Assembly (NCBI GenBank): GCA_020635725.1
Contig: JACJZF010000008.1
Coordinates: 62,001 to 126,000, forward strand
From: Flavobacteriales bacterium
GTDB lineage: Bacteria > Bacteroidota > Bacteroidia > Flavobacteriales_F > PHOS-HE28
Length of the DNA stretch: 64,000 nucleotides
Direction of reading: 5' to 3'
Shown: positions 52,776 to 60,791 of the stretch, one piece after another
Position numbering within the stretch: the stretch's first letter is position 1
Layout of the letters: the number at the start of each line of letters is the position of its first letter
Notes under the pieces: model-generated
What the model saw: the letters and a program-made list of their open reading frames with translations, nothing else
Databases searched by the model: none
What the model was told of the DNA's origin: nothing
Made by a program: the position numbers and the translations under genes

Positions 52776-53498
52776 ATGTCCTTTCGATACCGTTTGCGCG
52801 CTCTACTTGCTTTGCTCCTGCTGCTCCCCTTGGCCTCAGCTGCCCAGCTGCTCTCCTTCGATGAGTGGTACGCACGCGCCGATCAGGACCCTTACCTGAA
52901 GCCGCGCTTCGGCGACAACGGCCCCGATGTGGTGAACAACACCGTGGACGAGGACGTGTTCACGGCGATCATGAACAACCGCAACCGCCAGCGCGCGGTG
53001 AGCGACAGCCTGGCGAAGCTCGGCTTCGAGCGCTTGAAGAAGAACGATCACGTGGGCGCCATGCACCGCTTCAACGAGGCCTGGCTGGCCATGCCGATCA
53101 ATCCCGAGGCGCATCGTGGCTTCGGTGCCATCTTCCGCAGCATGAAGCGCCCGCTCGAGGCGCACGAGAATTACCAGGCCGGCATCGCACTCGACAGCAC
53201 CTACGCGCCGCTGCTGAAGGAAGAGGGCGATGTGTACATGGAGCAGCGCTACTACATGCAGCAGGAGGGCCGCGACAAGAAAGCCGAGGAGTTCACCGCG
53301 AAAGCGCTGAAGCTCTACCAGAGCGCCTACCGCCGCATGGCCGCCGACCCCGACCTCAACTACCGCCTCTTCGAGTGTTACGTGCTCACGCTCAACTGCC
53401 CCAAGGCCTGGGAATTCCACGACAAGGTGGTGGAGATGGGCGCGAAGAGCGTGGAGGAGATGTACCTGAACAGGCTGAAGGCGTATTGCGTGCGGTAG
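52776..53498 (+). CDS. Secreted TPR-like protein, paralogue of 50050-50775
   Basis: A 240-residue exported protein with a signal peptide ending ASAAQ. Mature start LLSFDEWYARADQDPYLKPRFG, then TPR-like helices (HRFNEAWLAMPINPEAHRGF, GIALDSTYAPLLKEEGDVYM, SAYRRMAADPDLNYRL) and a Cys pair (ECYVLTLNCPKAWEF) in the same place as the paralogue. It follows the choice-of-anchor B gene by 47 bp, with CATCTTCG 18 bases upstream of the ATG. Role unknown. Confidence 0.75.
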   Translation: MSFRYRLRALLALLLLLPLASAAQLLSFDEWYARADQDPYLKPRFGDNGPDVVNNTVDEDVFTAIMNNRNRQRAVSDSLAKLGFERLKKNDHVGAMHRFNEAWLAMPINPEAHRGFGAIFRSMKRPLEAHENYQAGIALDSTYAPLLKEEGDVYMEQRYYMQQEGRDKKAEEFTAKALKLYQSAYRRMAADPDLNYRLFECYVLTLNCPKAWEFHDKVVEMGAKSVEEMYLNRLKAYCVR

Positions 53499-53545
53499 GG
53501 CCATCGAATGCCGATCATCGACCGGACCAATACACTTTTCATATA

Positions 53546-54364
53546 TCAGTATGAGGGTCGCTCCGGGGCGTTCCGATGGCTGCGTTGGGACAGGTATACC
53601 AACACGGCCAACAGGCCGGCCGCCACCAGCGTCGCAGGCAATGTGCCCAAGGCGAGCCCCCCCTTGCCCAGCGGTTTCGTGAGCAGATCCCCGAAGGTGG
53701 CTCCGAACGGTCGGGTGAACACGAAGGCCACCCAGAAGAGCAATACGGCATTGAGCCGGGTGAAGTAGTGTAGCATGACCACCAGCAGGATGATGCCGCC
53801 TGTGATGCACGCGGCCACACCGTATGAAAGGCCGACGTCATCACTCAGGAAGTCCCCGAAAGCCGTACCCAGGCTGTTGGAGAAGAGCACGGCCACCCAG
53901 TAGAACACTTCGTGCCCCCGCTCGCTGATCGGATAGACCTGGAGGTGCTGGTAGCGCCGGTACCACCCGAGCAATGTGACCGCCAACCCCGAAGCCAGCA
54001 CGATGCTGCCCCACACGTACCCGAGGTGGAAGGTCCGGTCAAGGGAGTCGGAGATCTCGGTGCCCAGGGTGGTGGTGCCTACGATGACGGCCCAGTAGCG
54101 CAGGGGCGAATACTGCCTGGCCTGCAGCTGCCACAAGAGCAGTACCACGAAGAGGCCCAAGGTGATGGCGATGCCTACTTCGTAACCCAGCCCAAGTGTC
54201 ATGGACAGCTGGTCGCCGAGGGTCTCGCCGAGGGTGGTGGCGATGACCTTCATGACCCAGAACAAGGCGGTGACCTCTGCCACCTTATTCCACCGGGTCG
54301 AGGTCGTGCCTTCCCGATCGCTCATGTCGCGATGCATGTTCATCGGTTCATTCGGAACGATCAT
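53546..54364 (-). CDS. COG4705-type membrane protein with four internal repeats
   Basis: A 272-residue inner-membrane protein built from four repeats of two hydrophobic segments each. Each repeat starts with a variant of one motif: FWVMKVIATTLGETLGD, YWAVIVGTTTLGTEISD, YWVAVLFSNSLGTAFGD and FWVAFVFTRPFGATFGD. The Thr/Ser-Leu-Gly and Asp residues line up and could form a polar track in the membrane. This matches the uncharacterised COG4705 family. The start overlaps the PepSY-like gene by 17 bases at 54364, with later ATGs at 54343, 54337 and 54325. It is the last gene of the minus-strand cluster. Confidence 0.85.
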   Translation of the reverse strand: MIVPNEPMNMHRDMSDREGTTSTRWNKVAEVTALFWVMKVIATTLGETLGDQLSMTLGLGYEVGIAITLGLFVVLLLWQLQARQYSPLRYWAVIVGTTTLGTEISDSLDRTFHLGYVWGSIVLASGLAVTLLGWYRRYQHLQVYPISERGHEVFYWVAVLFSNSLGTAFGDFLSDDVGLSYGVAACITGGIILLVVMLHYFTRLNAVLLFWVAFVFTRPFGATFGDLLTKPLGKGGLALGTLPATLVAAGLLAVLVYLSQRSHRNAPERPSY

Positions 54365-54818
54365 CGTCCTCGCCGTGCTCCTCCTCCACCTGGCTCTTCA
54401 CCACTTTCCCATCGGCACTGAAGAGGACCTCCATCTCCTGTTCTCCCTTCTCCAGGTCCACTTCGTAGAACATGCCCTCCGGGGTTTCCGCCTGCTCGGC
54501 GCCTTCCACCTTGTATCCGGCATAGTTGGCCGCCAGGGCCTTCTGCACCAATTCCGGCAGGGCCTCCTTCTTGATCTTGTGCTCCGTCTCCATCCAGACA
54601 CCTGTGGCGGAGAACTTCGCGCTGTACTTCATGCCCCACTGCTTGAATCCGGCCTCGTAGTCGGTCTTGTCCTCCAGCTCCCACTTCGTGCCTTCGGCCT
54701 TCGGGAAGCGCTGCGCGAAGGCGCTCTTCACCGCTTCCGGAACGTTGACGATGTCCTTGTCCTGGGCGGTGCTGGTCAGTCCTGCCAGCAGCAGCATGGC
54801 GATCATCGGGGTCTTCAT
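54348..54818 (-). CDS. Secreted PepSY-like protein
   Basis: A 156-residue periplasmic protein with a signal peptide (MKTPMIAMLLLAGLTSTAQ) from the ATG at 54818; an ATG at 54839 is also in frame. The mature part has PepSY-like alpha-beta units, AVKSAFAQRFPKAEGTKWELED and ALPELVQKALAANYAGYKVE, and ends in an acidic tail rich in Glu and Asp. Such proteins bind or inhibit targets in the periplasm and often accompany two-component systems. A direct-repeat operator (54856-54873) is upstream, and the COG4705-type gene overlaps its 3' end. Confidence 0.85.
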   Translation of the reverse strand: MKTPMIAMLLLAGLTSTAQDKDIVNVPEAVKSAFAQRFPKAEGTKWELEDKTDYEAGFKQWGMKYSAKFSATGVWMETEHKIKKEALPELVQKALAANYAGYKVEGAEQAETPEGMFYEVDLEKGEQEMEVLFSADGKVVKSQVEEEHGEDDDRSE

Positions 54819-54855
54819 GGTCTTGTGTTCTTGGTTCATGACAAAGGACAGCTGC

Positions 54856-54873
54856 GATCCTGATCGGATCCTG
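54856..54873 (-). promoter_or_regulatory. OmpR-type direct-repeat operator upstream of the PepSY-like gene
   Basis: GATCCTG-ATCG-GATCCTG (+ strand): two perfect 7-bp half-sites spaced 11 bp centre to centre. It matches the site at 59312-59329 at 17 of 18 positions. It lies 37 bp upstream of the ATG at 54818 (16 bp from the ATG at 54839) and just after the TonB receptor stop, with GTCCTTTG six bases closer to the gene. Confidence 0.6.
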
Positions 54874-54874
54874 T

Positions 54875-57328
54875 TCAGAAGGTCCACGCCCAGGTCACGC
54901 GCACAGCGCGGCTTTCGAGGTAGTCCGTGCTCACCAGCTTGAAGCCATCGCCCACCACCACCTTCGGGATGCGGTAGGTGTTGAAGAGGTCCGTGGCGGC
55001 GATGGTGAGGTCGCTGCGGAGGCCGGGGAACTTGCGCACCACCCCCAGGTCCACCGACCAACGCGGGCCAATGCTGCCCTGGGGCACGATGTCCCTGGCC
55101 TGCCAGATGCCGGTGAGTTGAACATCCAGTCCTTTCCGCACTTCGCTCCGTGCGTTCACCTTCACGTTGCCGCTGGTGGTGCGCTGCCGCGCTGCCGTGT
55201 ACGGTGTGGGCACGGGATACGCGCTCACCGTGCTGAAGGCATCGATGGCGTTCTGGTAGAGGTTGCCGTTCACGTTGAGCCGCACGCTTTTCGTGAGCTG
55301 CTGGTCGATCACCACCTCCAACCCGGTATTGGTGCCACGCCCCGCGTTCTGCGCCAGGGTGTACAGTTGCGTGCTGCTGCCATCACCCGTGACGATGCGT
55401 GTGAGGATGTCATCGGTGACCCGATGGTACACCGCGCCGTAGCCATAACCCTTCGCGAATTCCAACTTGTAGCCCAACTCGCCGCGCAGGGTGAATTGCG
55501 GGAGCAGGCCGGGATTGCCGATCCGCAGGATCGTCGGGTCATCGTACTTCGGGAAGATCCGCAGGTCGCCCTCATCCGGCCGGTCCACCCGGCGCGATAC
55601 GGATGCAGAGATGCGGCTGCGCTCGCTCACCTTCCGCGCGTAACGCAGGTTGGGGAAGGGCTGCAGGTAGCTGTACCCGTCGCTGCTGTAGGTGTTGTGT
55701 CCGGGATCCACGGTGTAGTTCAAGGTCACGTGCTCCACCCGCAGGCCCGCTTCCAGTTCATCCTTCTCACGCTCGAACACATAGGTGGTGTAGAGCGCGG
55801 GGATCACTTCGTTGTAGGTGGCGCCGCCCGCGGCACCTGGGTCCAGCGGCGATCCCACGCCGGCCGCATAGCTGATCCGCGTGGGGATGTTGCGCCACCG
55901 GAACTTGCCGCCCGCCTCCCAGCGGCCGTGCTTCGTGGGCCGGGTGTAGTCCAGCTTCAGGTCGCCCACATGCTCATCCGCGATCAGCGCGGTGTTGTTG
56001 TAGCCGGTGCCTGTGGCGGTGTTGTCCGTGATGTCGTACACTTCATCCTCCCGATGGAAGGTGTAGTTCAACCCGATGTCCAGCCGGCGGCCGGGTTGTG
56101 CGTACCGGTGCGTGAAGGCCGTGGCGAAGTTGGCGCTCGTGTTCACCTCGTCCTCGTAGAACTGCCACAGGCGCCGGCGTTCGCTCGTGGCCCCGTCGAA
56201 GTAGACCACGTCGCCGTGATCGATGTGGGCCTCCCGGCCGAAGAGCGCGGAGATGCTGAGCGCATCCCGCGCGTTCAAGGTGATGTCCGATCCCAACTTG
56301 GTGGTGTACGAGGTCTGGTCCCGGTTCTCCAGGTATTGCTGGCGTACGGAGGCACCATCGGCGAAGGTGCGCGTGAAGTGTTCATCGCGGTTGAGCACAC
56401 GTTGGTGCAGGAGGTCGGCCTGCAGGTGCAGGGCCACCTTCTTCCGGTTCCAGTTCAAACCGAGCGAAGGCCCCAGTTTCGGTGTGCCGCTGTATTGCGG
56501 GCGCACCGTGGGCAGGTCCGCCTGTTTCGCCCCCAGCGCACCAAGGCCCGCCATCATGGATGCCTTGCCATGCAGCCCCTCGCGTCGGTCCTTCTTGTAG
56601 ATGATGTTGATGATGCCCGCCATGCCGTTCGCATCCTGTTTGGCGGATGGATCATTGATCACCTCGATCCGCTCGATCGCGGAGGCCGGGATGTTGTCCA
56701 GGCCGCTCTGGTTCCCGAAGCCGGTAAGGGCGGACTGCTGACCATCCACCAGAACGGCCACCTTGTCACTGCCGCGCAATTGCAGCTTCCCATTGCGCTG
56801 GTCCACCGTTACGCCGGGCAGGTTGCGCAAGGCCTGCAACACCGTGCCCCCGCTCTGGCTCGTGTTATCGTCCAGACGGTAGACCTTCCGGTCCATGGCC
56901 CCGCGCACTTCGTCCACATGCTGCACCACCTCGAATTCCCCGAGCTCCACCGCACCGGGCCGCATCGGTATGGCGCCCAATTCGAGGTGCGGGCTCAGGC
57001 TTCCCACATGGATCCGCTCCCGGTGCGTTCCGTAGCCCACGCCGCCGGTGCGCAGGTCGTAGTCGCCGGGTAGCACCTGCTCCAGGGTCCACCGGCCGTC
57101 CTCGCCAGAGAGGGTGCCGCCGATCAAGCTGCTGTCGGTGGGGTCGTGCAGCGTGATGGTGAAGTAGGGCAGCGCGGCCTTGGTCTCCGCATCCACCAGT
57201 CCGCCGGAGACCGCCACGTGGCCCACCTGTCCGATCGCCATGCTGCGTGCTGCCACGGCCAGTGCCAGGGCGATGGTGCGTACAGCGTTCTTCCGTCCGA
57301 AAGCGCTCCTCCACTTCATTGGTTCCAT
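54875..57328 (-). CDS. TonB-dependent receptor, outer-membrane beta-barrel family
   Basis: An 817-residue outer-membrane receptor from the ATG at 57328 (MKWRS at 57319 is an alternative). A signal peptide is followed by a carboxypeptidase-regulatory-like domain (VSGGLVDAETKAALPYFTI; about 35-115), a plug (about 130-225; VLQALRNLPGVTVDQRNGKL, QLRGSDKVAVLVDGQ, IERIEVINDPSAKQDANGMAG) and a beta-barrel ending in ESRAVRVTWAWTF with a terminal Phe. It lies directly downstream of its two-component genes, with a degenerate operator copy at 57348-57365. The ligand is unknown; a metal complex or peptide is possible. Confidence 0.93.
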   Translation of the reverse strand: MEPMKWRSAFGRKNAVRTIALALAVAARSMAIGQVGHVAVSGGLVDAETKAALPYFTITLHDPTDSSLIGGTLSGEDGRWTLEQVLPGDYDLRTGGVGYGTHRERIHVGSLSPHLELGAIPMRPGAVELGEFEVVQHVDEVRGAMDRKVYRLDDNTSQSGGTVLQALRNLPGVTVDQRNGKLQLRGSDKVAVLVDGQQSALTGFGNQSGLDNIPASAIERIEVINDPSAKQDANGMAGIINIIYKKDRREGLHGKASMMAGLGALGAKQADLPTVRPQYSGTPKLGPSLGLNWNRKKVALHLQADLLHQRVLNRDEHFTRTFADGASVRQQYLENRDQTSYTTKLGSDITLNARDALSISALFGREAHIDHGDVVYFDGATSERRRLWQFYEDEVNTSANFATAFTHRYAQPGRRLDIGLNYTFHREDEVYDITDNTATGTGYNNTALIADEHVGDLKLDYTRPTKHGRWEAGGKFRWRNIPTRISYAAGVGSPLDPGAAGGATYNEVIPALYTTYVFEREKDELEAGLRVEHVTLNYTVDPGHNTYSSDGYSYLQPFPNLRYARKVSERSRISASVSRRVDRPDEGDLRIFPKYDDPTILRIGNPGLLPQFTLRGELGYKLEFAKGYGYGAVYHRVTDDILTRIVTGDGSSTQLYTLAQNAGRGTNTGLEVVIDQQLTKSVRLNVNGNLYQNAIDAFSTVSAYPVPTPYTAARQRTTSGNVKVNARSEVRKGLDVQLTGIWQARDIVPQGSIGPRWSVDLGVVRKFPGLRSDLTIAATDLFNTYRIPKVVVGDGFKLVSTDYLESRAVRVTWAWTF

Positions 57329-57347
57329 GGGCGCAATTTGGCCGCCC

Positions 57348-57365
57348 GATCCTGTGTGCAATCTG
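57348..57365 (-). promoter_or_regulatory. Degenerate direct-repeat operator upstream of the TonB receptor gene
   Basis: GATCCTG-TGTG-CAATCTG (+ strand): one perfect and one degenerate (4 of 7) half-site at the same 11-bp spacing. It is 19 bp upstream of the ATG at 57328, the same distance as the site before the response regulator gene, and lies between the kinase stop and the receptor start. Confidence 0.45.
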
Positions 57366-57367
57366 GA

Positions 57368-58618
57368 TCAGCGCGTGCGATGCACCACCACCGTGTGTAC
57401 GCCGGCGGCTTCGGTGTACTCCAGGCGCAGGCCCGCATTGTCACAGACCTCCTTCACCATGCTCAGGCCCAACCCGCTTCCCTCGCTGCTGGGATCGCCC
57501 TTGGTGAAACGCTCGAAGAGACGCTCGGGATCCACGTTCAGGGTGGGGCCGCTGTTCGTGACCACGAAGCCCTCCGAACCGATGCGCACGTTGATCGAGC
57601 CGCCTTCGTGGTTGTGCTGCACCGCATTGCGCAGGAGGTTGGCCACCACCAGCTCGGCCAGGACCGGGTGCAAGCGCAGTTCGCAGCGCTTGTCCACATG
57701 CAGCTGGAAATGCACGGCCCGGCGTTCCATGAGGCCGGCGAGCAGTGCGGCCTGGTCTTGGAAGAGCGCCTGCCAATCCACCGGGGCCGCGGCATACTCC
57801 ATGTTGCCGATCCGCGCCAGCAGCAGCATGTTCTGCACGGTGCGCCCCATGCGTTCGCGTGCGCGGTAGAGCACCTCGATCATGCCGGCCTCCAGCTCGC
57901 CCAGCTCCGGCATCTGGATCAGCTCGTCCAACTTGCCCTGCATCACCGCCAGCGGTGTCTGCAATTCGTGGGCGGCCTGTTCGCTGAAGCGCTTCTGCGC
58001 CGTGAAGTCGCGCTGCAGTTTCGCCATCATCGCGTTCAGCGTTCCGTTCATCGCGTTGAACTCCGTGATCCCCGTGCGCGGCAACTCGTTGCGCGGTGCA
58101 TCCACCTGGAAGTGGGCCAGCTGATCCAGTGTGTTGTGGAAGGGCCTCCAGAGCCGGGTGTTGAGCCAGCGGTCCACCAGGAAGTTGCCGAGGAAGACGA
58201 GCAGCAGCAGGCCCCCAATCACCAGCGCCACGGTGGTCACCAGGTCCTCGTACTCCACCGTTGCGCGCGCGATCACCACGGTGGCCGGCCCCCCATCCAC
58301 GCCCACCGCCGGATACCGCACCATGCGCCAGGGGATCACGCCTTCCTCCGCCGCGTTGTACAGCAGGGTATCCCGGAACGCGATGCCCGTGCTCCGTTCG
58401 GGAAGCACCTGCACGAACTGGTCAGGCGCTTCGGCAGGCAGCTCGCTTTCACCTGCGGCGAGGCGCGCCGCGATCAGTTCGGCGTGGTGTTGCAACTGCT
58501 CATCCAGCTCGTCATTCACCGCATGGCGTACGGCATAGTGGCCGGCCACGGTACCGATCACCACCAGCGGGATGGCCAGCAGCAAGTGGTTCAAGGCGGT
58601 GCGGTGCAGCAGTTTCAT
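57368..58618 (-). CDS. Sensor histidine kinase of an OmpR-type two-component system
   Basis: A 416-residue kinase with two membrane segments (about residues 10-29 and 128-150) around a short periplasmic sensor of about 95 residues. HAMP-like linker, then HisKA with the acceptor His in EQAAHELQTPLAVM (about residue 214), NLLRNAVQHNHEGG as the N box and SGLGLSMVKEV as the G2 box. The ATG overlaps the response regulator stop by four bases (translational coupling). The periplasmic sensor has no clear metal motif. Confidence 0.92.
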   Translation of the reverse strand: MKLLHRTALNHLLLAIPLVVIGTVAGHYAVRHAVNDELDEQLQHHAELIAARLAAGESELPAEAPDQFVQVLPERSTGIAFRDTLLYNAAEEGVIPWRMVRYPAVGVDGGPATVVIARATVEYEDLVTTVALVIGGLLLLVFLGNFLVDRWLNTRLWRPFHNTLDQLAHFQVDAPRNELPRTGITEFNAMNGTLNAMMAKLQRDFTAQKRFSEQAAHELQTPLAVMQGKLDELIQMPELGELEAGMIEVLYRARERMGRTVQNMLLLARIGNMEYAAAPVDWQALFQDQAALLAGLMERRAVHFQLHVDKRCELRLHPVLAELVVANLLRNAVQHNHEGGSINVRIGSEGFVVTNSGPTLNVDPERLFERFTKGDPSSEGSGLGLSMVKEVCDNAGLRLEYTEAAGVHTVVVHRTR

Positions 58619-59292
58619 GTGGTGGTGAACCGGTAACCGATGCCGTACACGGTCTTGATGCGGTCCTGCCAGCCATGCTCGGTCAGCTTCTTCCGCAGGT
58701 TCTTCATGTGGGAATACAGCAGGTCGTGCTCGTCCATGGCTTCCGCGTGGTCGCCCCAGACATGCTCGGCGATGGCGCTGCGCGAAAGCACCCGGTCCTT
58801 GTTGGCCACCAGGAAGAGCAGCAGATCGAATTGCATGCCCGTGAGCTCCACGCGCTCCCCGTGCACCTCCACCAGCTTGTCCTCGGGCACCAGGCGCAAT
58901 TCATCCAGCACGATGTCCTGCCGTCCATTGAAGGTCTTGCGGCGCACCAATGCGTGCAGCCGCGCCACCAGCTCGGGCAGGTGGAAGGGCTTGGCCAGGT
59001 AGTCATCGGCCCCCAGCTCCAGGCCCCGCACCTTGTCATCCAGGGATCCCTTGGCGCTGATGATGATGATGCCCGTTCCTGGGTGCTTCGTGCGCAGCTG
59101 CCGCACCACGTCCAGGCCGCTGCCCTTGGGTAGCGTGATGTCCACGAGCACGGCGTCGTAGGTGAATAGCCCGGTCTTGTCCATCGCTTCCGGGAAGTCG
59201 CGCGCCACCTCCACCACCATGCCCTCGCCGTGCAGGTAGGCAAGCACCGAGCGCCGCAGCTCCGGTTCGTCCTCCACCAGCAGCACCTTCAT
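58615..59292 (-). CDS. OmpR-family response regulator
   Basis: A 225-residue response regulator. The receiver domain (about 1-118) has VEDEPEL, acceptor Asp51 in DAVLVDITLPKGSG and DDYLAKPFHLPEL. The C-terminal winged helix (about 128-225) has GMQFDLLLFLVANKDRVLSR and VYGIGYRFT. It binds direct repeats in the family; a matching direct repeat (59312-59329) lies 19 bp upstream of its own start. It heads the minus-strand cluster of regulator, kinase, receptor, PepSY-like and COG4705-type genes. Confidence 0.93.
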   Translation of the reverse strand: MKVLLVEDEPELRRSVLAYLHGEGMVVEVARDFPEAMDKTGLFTYDAVLVDITLPKGSGLDVVRQLRTKHPGTGIIIISAKGSLDDKVRGLELGADDYLAKPFHLPELVARLHALVRRKTFNGRQDIVLDELRLVPEDKLVEVHGERVELTGMQFDLLLFLVANKDRVLSRSAIAEHVWGDHAEAMDEHDLLYSHMKNLRKKLTEHGWQDRIKTVYGIGYRFTTT

Positions 59293-59311
59293 GGCACCAA
59301 GCTATGCCCTT

Positions 59312-59329
59312 GATCCTGTTCGGATCCTG
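59312..59329 (-). promoter_or_regulatory. OmpR-type direct-repeat operator upstream of the response regulator gene
   Basis: GATCCTG-TTCG-GATCCTG (+ strand): two perfect half-sites at 11-bp spacing, ending seven bases before a -7-like TAGCTTGG (minus strand, 59297-59304) and 19 bp upstream of the ATG. This is the classical place for an activator that replaces the -33 element. Confidence 0.6.
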
Positions 59330-59605
59330 GAAGTATCCAACGCGATGGCGGGGAAGCCCGTATCGAGCGCAAGGGCGGTAGGCACCTTGTGTCTCGCACG
59401 AAGGCCAGGTTCTGTCCGAGGCAGCATTCCAGATGCCCACAGCCTTCCCCTACTCCTCCAGCTATTACCGATATGTGCACATGGCCAAGGGCGATTCGGG
59501 AGGAAGCCGGATGACGGAGCCGAAGGACTCCACCGTGTTGGGCGCGGCGCCTGGCTGACCACCGTAGATGCGTGATTAGCATACCCGATTGAGCACGAAT
59601 CGCCA
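59330..59605. other. Intergenic region with no supported gene
   Basis: A 276-bp stretch between the response regulator promoter and the decayed T9SS gene. Short open frames on the minus strand do not look coding. No tRNA, riboswitch or repeat seen. Confidence 0.5.
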
Positions 59606-59698
59606 CCGCAGCCCTTATTCAATCAGGTCGGCTACCTTCCGATCATGAATGCTTCGCAACGTGCCTGCATGCTTGCTGCCTGTGGCCTCCTTCGGCGC
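59606..59698 (+). repeat. Duplicated promoter and signal-peptide segment, copy 1
   Basis: About 92 bp (CCGCAGCCCTTATTCA start, through the first 15 codons) match copy 2 at 60792-60883 with three substitutions before a one-base indel after codon 14. The copies are in direct orientation, 1.2 kb apart. Confidence 0.8.
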
Positions 59699-59945
59699 GG
59701 GTGATGGCAGCATCGGCATGGATGAATTGCGGGATACCGGATCCTTCCAGGTGTTCCCCAACCCTGCGGATGACCATATCGTGGTGCAAGGATTGGAGGC
59801 AGGCGCTCTGCTTGAGATCCATGGAGCATCAGGCCGACGCGAGCTCGTGACACTGGAACGCAGAATCGCAACGGACACTTGGGAACCCGGCCTTTACCTC
59901 GCACGGTCAGGCGGCCGCACCCAGCGGATCATCATCCAGCGATGA
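59645..59945 (+). pseudogene. T9SS cargo remnant: signal peptide joined to a type A tail, passenger lost, frameshifted
   Basis: The ATG at 59645 begins MNASQRACMLAACGL, nearly the same as the esterase at 60831, but one extra base after codon 14 brings a stop within 20 codons. After the frameshift the frame continues with DTGSFQVFPNPADDHIVV, IHGASGRRELVTL and PGLYLARSGGR, a normal type A T9SS tail ending IIIQR. No passenger domain lies between. An ATG at 59649 reads through the whole remnant (98 residues), so a short product is possible, but its N-terminus is out of the original frame. Confidence 0.72.
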
Positions 59946-60045
59946 GTCCGTCAGGTGGTTCATGATTCGGTTCCCGTTGAAGGGTCATTCCTTCCCGTCG
60001 CCTCCATCACCGAACCTTCCACGCCCTCAATTGTTCCCCAACCTC

Positions 60046-60732
60046 ATGAAAAGACTCTACTCCCTCTTCCTCCTACTCCCCATCTGCAGCGCTCTGCACG
60101 CGCAGTGCGAATTCGTGAGCATCCAGGTGTCCTCGTCGGACACCAGCCTGGTGAACCTCTACCAGGCCGGCTTCTTCCTGCTCGATTCCGGCTACGCCAA
60201 CGTGTGCGTGTGGGAAGTGAACACCTTCGATGGCGGCATCGTGCACCAAGACACCACGTCGGGCCCGTTCCCCGAACAGGCGTTCACGGGCTTCGCGCAT
60301 TCAGTGCCTCTGACGGACTCCATGGCGGTGAGTCTGGTGATCACGAACACCGTGACGGGCAGCGTTTGCGCCATACAGGATACGTTGGTATGGATCGAGG
60401 AGGAGCCCATTCCGGGTTTCCCCTTCGGGAGTTGGAACGTGACCGGACAGAACGGCGGCATCGTGACCGGCGTGGCGGAGGGCCCCGAAACAGCTGATGC
60501 GGCCTTCACCCTGTTCCCTTCGCCGGCCACGGATCAAGTCCGGATCGACGGCGTGCCATCCGGCAGTACATGCACCATCGCTGATGCACAAAGCCGCACG
60601 GTGCGTGTGTTCATGCTGCAGGACAGCACCGAGCGGATCGATGTCTCCACCTTCATACCCGGCCTGTACCTGATGACCTTGCGCGATGCGCGGGGCGTGC
60701 TGATCGGCATTCGACGTTTCGTGAGGGGGTGA
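60046..60732 (+). CDS. Small secreted protein with T9SS type A sorting domain
   Basis: A 228-residue protein with a signal peptide (MKRLYSLFLLLPICSALHAQ). The ~135-residue passenger is beta-rich with three cysteines (CEFVSIQV, NVCVWEV, GSVCAIQ) and GSWNVTGQN. The C-terminal ~70 residues (FTLFPSPATDQVRI, FIPGLYLMTLR) are a type A T9SS tail. I do not recognise the passenger. It lies between the two copies of a duplicated promoter segment. Confidence 0.82.
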   Translation: MKRLYSLFLLLPICSALHAQCEFVSIQVSSSDTSLVNLYQAGFFLLDSGYANVCVWEVNTFDGGIVHQDTTSGPFPEQAFTGFAHSVPLTDSMAVSLVITNTVTGSVCAIQDTLVWIEEEPIPGFPFGSWNVTGQNGGIVTGVAEGPETADAAFTLFPSPATDQVRIDGVPSGSTCTIADAQSRTVRVFMLQDSTERIDVSTFIPGLYLMTLRDARGVLIGIRRFVRG

Positions 60733-60791
60733 TGCGCAGCTAGCCGATCAGCAGTAAAAGCGTGACCGCTCCAATCGAGCTCGCCTCGCTG

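Noticed and set aside
59649..59945. Normal 98-residue gene
   Set aside because: Its N-terminus is out of frame relative to the homologous signal peptide at 60831 and the passenger is missing, so a decayed gene is a better call; a short product cannot be excluded.
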